From JANPJV01 sp031425695 (GTDB lineage Bacteria; Pseudomonadota; Gammaproteobacteria; Xanthomonadales; SZUA-5): a stretch of DNA of 54,652 nt. The translations under genes were made by a program, and so were the position numbers. Each line of letters begins with the position of its first letter. Position 1 is the stretch's first letter. The notes under the pieces are model-generated. The model was given only the letters and a program-made list of their open reading frames with translations, ran no database searches and had not been told where the DNA came from. Location of the stretch: contig JANPJV010000220.1 of assembly GCA_031425695.1 (NCBI GenBank), positions 1 to 54,652 of the forward strand, read 5' to 3'. Below, in pieces: positions 50,255 through 54,652 of the stretch.

Positions 50255-50281
50255 CAAAGCTTTTGTCCACAGATTACACAG
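50255..50281. repeat. Solitary family F arm
   Basis: GGCAAAGCTTTTGTCCACAG and ATTACACAG match the right-arm sequence of the family F element at 19909-19942, read on the other strand and including its CAAAGCTTTT flank. The core reads TTGTCCACA, one base from the DnaA-box consensus. No inverted partner is seen nearby. The 160-bp gap 50216-50375 has nothing else. Confidence 0.6.
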
Positions 50282-50375
50282 ACAAGAGCGGATTGAGAGC
50301 CTGCCGCTCCGGATGCGCTGATGGTCTCGATTGAACAGCGACGGGTCAGGCACTTTCACCAAGGACCGCTCTTCC

Positions 50376-51032
50376 ATGCCCCATTCGACCCGTGCCCCCG
50401 TGCTCCTCACCGGCTTCGAGCCCTTCGCTGGGGAGCCGCGCAATCCTTCGGCGGAAGCGGTCGCGCTGCTGGCCGGCACGGATATCCTCGGCCACGGCAT
50501 CATCAGCCTGTGCCTGCCGACGGCCTTCGGATTGGCCTCCAAGATACTGCTGCGCGCAGTCGAGCGCCTGCAGCCAGCGGTCGTGATCGCCAGCGGCGTT
50601 GCCGGCGGGCGCAGCGAAATTGCCGTCGAGCGCTTCGCGCTCAATTTCATCGACGCCCGCATTCCCGACAACCGTGGGCAGCAGCCACGCGAGCGCCCCG
50701 TGCTTCCCGGGGCTGCGCTCGCCTATCCGAGCGGATTGCCGGTCGCGCGCGTGGTCAACCGCCTGCGCGAAGCCGGCATCCCGGCGACGAGCTCCAACTC
50801 GGCCGGTTCCTTTGTCTGCAACCAGGTTTTCTACAGTCTCTGCCACGCGCTCGCGGGCAGCCCCGTTCGCGGCGGTTTCGTGCATGTGCCACACGCGTCC
50901 GAACACGTCGTCGACCGCCTCGGCATGCCCAGCCTGCCGCTGGTTACGATCGCCGAAGCGCTGCGACTGACCGCGGAGGTCACCCTGCGCGCCCTGCCCA
51001 AGACACGCCGCAAAGCGAGTTCGGCCACATGA
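50376..51032 (+). CDS. pcp: Pyroglutamyl-peptidase I
   Basis: A 218-residue cysteine peptidase (family C15) that removes N-terminal pyroglutamate from peptides, feeding the 5-oxoproline pathway upstream. LLTGFEPFAGEPRNPS (10-25), Glu81 in SGVAGGRSEIAVERFA, Cys148 in TSSNSAGSFVCN and His170 in GFVHVPH form the expected triad. The start ATG at 50376 is preceded by AAGGA. It overlaps the dienelactone hydrolase gene by 4 bp. Confidence 0.93.
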   Translation: MPHSTRAPVLLTGFEPFAGEPRNPSAEAVALLAGTDILGHGIISLCLPTAFGLASKILLRAVERLQPAVVIASGVAGGRSEIAVERFALNFIDARIPDNRGQQPRERPVLPGAALAYPSGLPVARVVNRLREAGIPATSSNSAGSFVCNQVFYSLCHALAGSPVRGGFVHVPHASEHVVDRLGMPSLPLVTIAEALRLTAEVTLRALPKTRRKASSAT

Positions 51033-51730
51033 GTATCGAGCGCTCGACCGTCTACCTGAGCGCGCTCGACGCCGTCAGCATCGGTGCGTACCACGCGTGC
51101 GCGGCACACCCGCCGGCGAGACGGCTGGGTCTGGTGATCGTGCAGGAGGTCTTTGGCGTGACGGACTCGCTGCGGCAGGTCAGCGACGGCTTTGCAGACG
51201 CCGGTTTCGACGTGCTGGCGCCGGCTTTTTTCGACCGTATCGAACCCGCCATCGAGCTCCGCGCCGACGACGCCGGCATGGCGCGCGGGCGCGAATACGT
51301 CGGCAAGCTCGGCTTTGATGCCCCGCTGCGAGACGTCCGCGCCGCAGCTGATTTCCTGGTCGAGCGCGGTTGCTCGGGCGTGGCCGTGGTCGGCTATTGC
51401 TGGGGCGGCGTGCTTGCCTATCTCTGCGCGACGCGGCTCGGCTTGCCGGCTGCAAGCTATTACGGTCGGCTCATCCCGCAGTTCCTGCACGAGCGCCCGC
51501 AGGCGCCGCTGATCTTCCACTTCGGCGCCAAGGATGAGCTCATCCCGGCGGCGTCGATTGCAGCGGTCGAACTACGTTTTCCCGACTTGCCGCTGCACCG
51601 CTACCCGGCCGGGCATGCCTTCAATCGCATCGGCGACCGGCACTACGACGAGGACAGCGCGGTGCTCGCGCGCAGGCGCACAATGGCCTTCCTGCAAGCG
51701 CACCTCCGCGCCGACCTGGAGTGCGCATGA
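51029..51730 (+). CDS. Dienelactone hydrolase family protein
   Basis: A 233-residue alpha/beta hydrolase with a Cys nucleophile: GYCWGG (Cys124), Asp169 in GAKDELIP, His196 in GHAFNR and Glu40 in VIVQEVFGV, matching the catalytic Cys-Asp-His set and the interacting Glu of dienelactone hydrolase. The natural substrate is unknown; its cluster does not look aromatic-degrading. It is coupled by ATGA overlaps to pcp before and the HIT gene after. Confidence 0.9.
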   Translation: MSIERSTVYLSALDAVSIGAYHACAAHPPARRLGLVIVQEVFGVTDSLRQVSDGFADAGFDVLAPAFFDRIEPAIELRADDAGMARGREYVGKLGFDAPLRDVRAAADFLVERGCSGVAVVGYCWGGVLAYLCATRLGLPAASYYGRLIPQFLHERPQAPLIFHFGAKDELIPAASIAAVELRFPDLPLHRYPAGHAFNRIGDRHYDEDSAVLARRRTMAFLQAHLRADLECA

Positions 51731-52152
51731 GTAGTTGGGAGCTCGACCCGCGGCTGGCCGCAGGCAGCGCCGCGCTCGGGAGCGTCGGTGCGATCCAGAT
51801 CCGCGCATTGCACACCCAGCCCTGGCCCTGGCTGCTGCTGATTCCGCGCCAGCCGAATGTGACCGAGCTGTTTGACCTGGTCGAACCGCTGCGCTCGCAG
51901 ATCCATGTCCTCTCACTGCAGCTCGGCGCCGCCCTGAAGCACGAGTTCAGGGCCGACAAGATCAACATCGCCGCACTCGGCAACGTGGTCCCGCAACTGC
52001 ACCTGCACATCGTCGCCCGCAGCGAGGGCGACCCCGCCTGGCCCGGCCCCGTCTGGGGCCGCACCGAGCCCGCCTTGTCCGAACCCGATCAAGCCACCCG
52101 CCTGCAACGCCTGCGCCTGGTCGTGTTGCAGGTCGCCCTCAGCGAGCGCTGA
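51727..52152 (+). CDS. HIT-domain nucleotide-binding protein
   Basis: A 141-residue protein of the HIT superfamily. The signature is NVVPQLHLHIVAR, so the first His of HxHxH is Gln90 while His92 and His94 are kept, as in many proteobacterial HIT members. It lacks a full-length Hint-like N-terminus. Substrates are probably nucleoside phosphates. It starts in the dienelactone hydrolase stop as ATGA. Confidence 0.8.
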   Translation: MSSWELDPRLAAGSAALGSVGAIQIRALHTQPWPWLLLIPRQPNVTELFDLVEPLRSQIHVLSLQLGAALKHEFRADKINIAALGNVVPQLHLHIVARSEGDPAWPGPVWGRTEPALSEPDQATRLQRLRLVVLQVALSER

Positions 52153-52159
52153 AGACATT

Positions 52160-52270
52160 GCTCCCCTCTCATGCTGTTGGGGAGAGGGGCTGGGGGAGAG
52201 GGCGCTTTTGAACGCACGAAAGCTGCCCTCTCCCCCGACCCCTCTCCCCAAAAGCGTGGGAGAGGGGAGC
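52160..52270. repeat. Family C inverted repeat, copy 2
   Basis: The same order of blocks as at 2998-3110, here with better arms: GCTCCCCTCTC at the left, GGGAGAGGGGAGC at the right, with GGGGAGAGGGGCTGGGGGAG and CCCTCTCCCCCGACCCCTC inside. It lies between the convergent HIT and sulfurtransferase genes and can form a long hairpin. Confidence 0.85.
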
Positions 52271-52316
52271 CGAGTTGCGACGCGATCAAGACCAGCCAAC
52301 GTCTCGCTGTCCTTCC

Positions 52317-53183
52317 TTAACTGCCAGTTGCGCCCGGCCGATCGCGGTCGGTAATCCAGCCGCTCCAGGAGTCGGGGTAGAGGCGCGAACCCACGAGGCC
52401 GGCGCGGGCCATGGCCAGTTGGTTGTGGCAGGCGGTCACTCCGGATCCGCACATGTGCACGACGGCGGCCGGCGATCGGCCGGCGAGCAGGGATTCGAAC
52501 TCTGACCGTAGCTCCGCGGCCGGCTTGAAGCGGCCGTTGGCGTCGAGGTTGTCGACAAAGGGCCGGTTGAGCGCGCCGGGTACGTGGCCGGCTACCGCAT
52601 CGAGAGGTTCGACTTCGCCGCGGAAGCGCGGCGCACCGCGCGCGTCGACGAGGCACACGCTGCCGTCTGCCAGCCCGGCTTGCAGGGCCTCGACGTCGAG
52701 CCAATGGCGCGGCTGCAGTACACGCAGTTGCGCGGTGTCTGCGAGCAGGGTGGGCGGCGCGCCACGTTCGATCGCCATGCCCGCCGCGCGCCAGGCCGCG
52801 AAACCGCCGTCGAGGACGCGTACCGTCGCATGGCCGAGTGCGCGCAACAGCCACCACAGTCGCGCCGCGTAGGCGCCATTGTCGGCGTCGTAGGCCACCA
52901 CCGCCGTACCCTCGCTGATCCCGAGCCGGGCCATGACGCGCGCGAGCTGCGCTGCATCGGGCAGGGGATGGCGGCCGTGCCGGGCGGTCGCGCGCATGTC
53001 CGACAGATCGCGCTCCAGGTGCGCGTAGCGCGCCCCGGGAATGCGCGCTTCTGTGTGCGCCTGTTCGCCGGCCTCCTGGCGACCGAGCTCGAAACGGCAG
53101 TCGACGATTCGCAGCCATGGATTGCCGAGCGCCAGGGCGAGCTCGGCGCTGGAGATCAGGGGGTCGATTTCGGACAAGCTCAT
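52317..53183 (-). CDS. sseA: 3-mercaptopyruvate sulfurtransferase (rhodanese family)
   Basis: A 288-residue tandem rhodanese. The first half is inactive; the second has the active loop HMCGSGVTACHN with Cys245, and CGSGVTA is typical of mercaptopyruvate sulfurtransferases rather than thiosulfate rhodanese (CRKGVTA). Other marks: RIVDCRFELGRQ, AYDADNGAYAARLWWLLRALGH (in pieces), VRVLDGGFAAWRAAG and VDARGAPRFRGEVEPLDAVAGHVPGALNRP (in pieces). The gene starts 4 bp before the stop of the CoA pyrophosphatase gene, so they are co-transcribed. Confidence 0.9.
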   Translation of the reverse strand: MSLSEIDPLISSAELALALGNPWLRIVDCRFELGRQEAGEQAHTEARIPGARYAHLERDLSDMRATARHGRHPLPDAAQLARVMARLGISEGTAVVAYDADNGAYAARLWWLLRALGHATVRVLDGGFAAWRAAGMAIERGAPPTLLADTAQLRVLQPRHWLDVEALQAGLADGSVCLVDARGAPRFRGEVEPLDAVAGHVPGALNRPFVDNLDANGRFKPAAELRSEFESLLAGRSPAAVVHMCGSGVTACHNQLAMARAGLVGSRLYPDSWSGWITDRDRPGATGS

Positions 53184-53803
53184 TCGAGCTCCAGGCGTTC
53201 GAGCAGGTTCACCAGCATGCCGGCAGTCGCGCCCCAGATGTAGCGGTCCTCGAAAGCGTACGCGTAATAGCCGCGCACGCGCCCGCGAAACAGGCGCTCT
53301 TCGCGCTTGAGATTCGCCGGATCGAGCACGAAAGCGAGCGGCAACTCGAAGACTTCAGCGACCTCACGGGGATCGGGCGTGATCTGCGCATGCGCATCGA
53401 TGATGCCCAGGACCGGCGTCACCGCGTAGAAACTGATGGTGCCGTAGACATCCAGCAGGCCAAGCGGTCGCACGTGGGCGGGCGCGATGCCGAGCTCCTC
53501 GTCGGTTTCGCGCAGTGCCCCGGCGACCGCATCCTGGTCCGTCGGCTCGATGCGCCCACCCGGGAAGCTGATCTGTCCGGCGTGCTGCGGCAGGTGTTCC
53601 GTTCGCCGCGTGAGCAGGATCTGCCAGCCCGACGCGCGCTGCACCAGCCCAATCAAGACCGCCGCCGGACGCAGCACGGCGTCCGCTGGCAGCATCCCTT
53701 CGAGCTCATGATGGTTCCAGATCTGCGTCGCCGGTGGCGCATCCACGGGCCGCAGCACCGCGCGCAGCCGCCGCTCCAGCGCTGCCGGTGTCAACTGCAG
53801 CAT
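53180..53803 (-). CDS. NUDIX CoA pyrophosphatase
   Basis: A 207-residue NUDIX hydrolase cutting CoA to 3',5'-ADP and phosphopantetheine. HLPQHAGQISFPGGRIEPTD then ALRETDEELGI forms the Nudix box with the CoA-specific LLxxRxxxxxxxxGxxSFPGG preamble (ILLTRRTEHLPQHAGQISF). VYGTISFYAVTPVLGII and IWGATAGMLVNLLERL follow as in NudL/YeaB. The ATG at 53803 lies 4 bp after the DUF1289 stop; an in-frame GTG at 53821 is an alternative start. Confidence 0.9.
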   Translation of the reverse strand: MLQLTPAALERRLRAVLRPVDAPPATQIWNHHELEGMLPADAVLRPAAVLIGLVQRASGWQILLTRRTEHLPQHAGQISFPGGRIEPTDQDAVAGALRETDEELGIAPAHVRPLGLLDVYGTISFYAVTPVLGIIDAHAQITPDPREVAEVFELPLAFVLDPANLKREERLFRGRVRGYYAYAFEDRYIWGATAGMLVNLLERLELE

Positions 53804-53807
53804 TGCC

Positions 53808-54008
53808 TCAGGCGCCGCCACGGCTGCGCTGTGGCAGGACCTGCTCCATCAACTGGCGCTTTTCGCTGTCGCTCATGCTGCCCCAGGCGGCGATCTCGTT
53901 GCCTGTGCGCAGGCAGCCCGCGCACAGCCCATCCGCGCGCAGGGTGCAGATGCCGATACAGGGGGTAAGGATTGGCACCGGGGCCGTTGACTTGAACCAG
54001 GAATTCAT
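53808..54008 (-). CDS. DUF1289 small cysteine-cluster protein
   Basis: A 66-residue protein. PCIGICTLRADGLCAGCLRT places Cys17, Cys21, Cys29 and Cys32, the DUF1289 pattern, likely binding Fe-S or zinc. The conserved DUF1289 tail EIAAWGSMSDSEKRQLMEQV follows. Function is unknown. ATG at 54008 removes a spurious extension; no strong site is visible upstream. It leads a minus-strand operon with CoA pyrophosphatase and sulfurtransferase. Confidence 0.85.
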   Translation of the reverse strand: MNSWFKSTAPVPILTPCIGICTLRADGLCAGCLRTGNEIAAWGSMSDSEKRQLMEQVLPQRSRGGA

Positions 54009-54082
54009 CGTGACAAGTCTATCCCTTGCCCGTGACGCCGCGTGCGTGAAAGCATGCCGCCAGTAACCAGGAACCAACACCC

Positions 54083-54520
54083 GTGTTAGCCATCGCCACC
54101 AAGATCCTCAAGGACTACGGCCAACTGCTCGGCACCATCGAGCCCGGCTGCTGTGCGCTGCCGCGCTCGTTCCTGCCGCATCCGAAGGCCGCCATCCGCG
54201 AAGCAAGCCTGCAGGTGCTGGGCACGCTCGACCCGGGCAACGACGCCTTGCGCGACGCACTGATTCGCGGCTACGTGTTTCTCGCGCAATTTGTCGATGA
54301 CGACGAGGCCGAGCGCGTAGCTGAAGGCCAGTCACAAATGGACATCCTCGCACTCGAGGCCGGCGCCGAACCCGACCAGCATTCCCCCGCCGCGCTCGAC
54401 GCGCTGCGCGTAGTCAACCGCATCAAGCTGGAAATGGAACAGGGCCTGCTCGACGCCTGCCTCGCCGCCCGCATCCCGCTGACGGCAGCGCCATCGATGC
54501 TGGCAGAGCGCGAGGCGTAA
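54083..54520 (+). CDS. Conserved-looking small protein of unknown function
   Basis: A 145-residue soluble helical protein starting from GTG at 54083, with AGGAA about 10 nt upstream. Composition is Ala/Leu rich and acidic; the ALRDALIRGYVFLAQFVDDDEAERV segment is strongly helical, and two adjacent Cys occur near residue 23. I do not recognise a family. Third-codon GC is high, like neighbouring genes, and the frame is intact, so it is likely real. It is divergent from the DUF1289 operon and followed 9 bp later by a family B repeat. Confidence 0.65.
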   Translation: MLAIATKILKDYGQLLGTIEPGCCALPRSFLPHPKAAIREASLQVLGTLDPGNDALRDALIRGYVFLAQFVDDDEAERVAEGQSQMDILALEAGAEPDQHSPAALDALRVVNRIKLEMEQGLLDACLAARIPLTAAPSMLAEREA

Positions 54521-54529
54521 TCCGCTTTC

Positions 54530-54652
54530 GTGGGTCCGGACCTTGTCCGGACGCTCATTTCTTCTATTCGAGAAAAAGCGAGGCTTGGTCTCGCTCTGCG
54601 TGGGTCCGGACCTTGTCCGGACGCTCTTTATTAGAACAAGAGGCGTCCGGAC
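54530..54652. repeat. Family B repeat cluster at the window end
   Basis: Two direct units, each GTGGGTCCGGACCTTGTCC then GGACGCTC (54530-54556 and 54600-54627), and the start of an inverted unit (GCGTCCGGAC, 54643-54652) cut by the window edge. A small hairpin AGCGAG/CTCGCT sits between the first two. It lies directly downstream of the last gene. Confidence 0.85.

Overview
The window comes from a high-GC, Gram-negative proteobacterium, most likely a gammaproteobacterium near Xanthomonadales/Lysobacterales. I infer this from the TamA/TamB pair, the metY-rimP-nusA-infB-rbfA-truB gene order, PHA storage metabolism, the secreted protease ending in an IFxxxFE-type tail, and abundant REP-like palindromes. 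I did not establish genus or species. There is no plasmid, phage or complete transposon; this looks like ordinary chromosome.

Layout. 1-10.9 kb: single genes. These are a YkgJ-type metal-binding protein, a secreted class 2 lipase, an LpxL-like acyltransferase, a DUF1232 protein, a secreted metzincin protease, a membrane protein with a Ser/Gly/Cys-rich tail, a DUF6265-cyclophilin fusion, the intracellular PHB depolymerase and a DegP/DegQ protease. 11-16.8 kb: tamA-tamB. 17-24.7 kb, all on the minus strand: a membrane-lipid modification cluster with two CFA-synthase-family methyltransferases, DUF1295, DUF2878, DUF1365, an FAD amine-oxidase-like protein and a fatty-acid desaturase. 24.8-27.1 kb: kbl and an SDR. 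27.3-33.7 kb: the transcription/translation operon read as initiator tRNA, rimP, nusA, infB, rbfA, truB. 34.1-35.1 kb: gap. 35.3-44.9 kb: a VolA-like surface lipase followed by DUF1302, DUF1329, a YCF48-like protein and an MMPL/RND transporter, probably one hydrophobic-compound handling and export system. 46.1-52.2 kb: a 5-oxoproline (pyroglutamate) salvage set (pxpB, pxpC, pxpA, DUF969 and DUF979 transporter subunits, pcp), followed by a dienelactone hydrolase and a HIT protein in overlapping frames. 52.3-54.5 kb: mercaptopyruvate sulfurtransferase, CoA pyrophosphatase, DUF1289 and an unidentified protein.

The most unusual aspect is the intergenic DNA. I could group at least seven unrelated families of inverted-repeat elements (called A to G here). 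Families A and B are REP/BIME-like, and their hairpin stems differ between copies while remaining base-paired. Family A ends supply stop codons to genes, form a 48-bp tandem array and sit inside the rbfA-truB operon. One family B unit is inserted in frame in a coding sequence. Families D, E, F and G are long imperfect inverted repeats whose arms are built from short reiterated words; the outer ends of F are exact DnaA-box 9-mers. No transposase or RAYT gene lies in the window, so whatever moves these elements must act in trans.

Function calls rest on reading motifs and family resemblance by eye. No database search, alignment or folding program was run.
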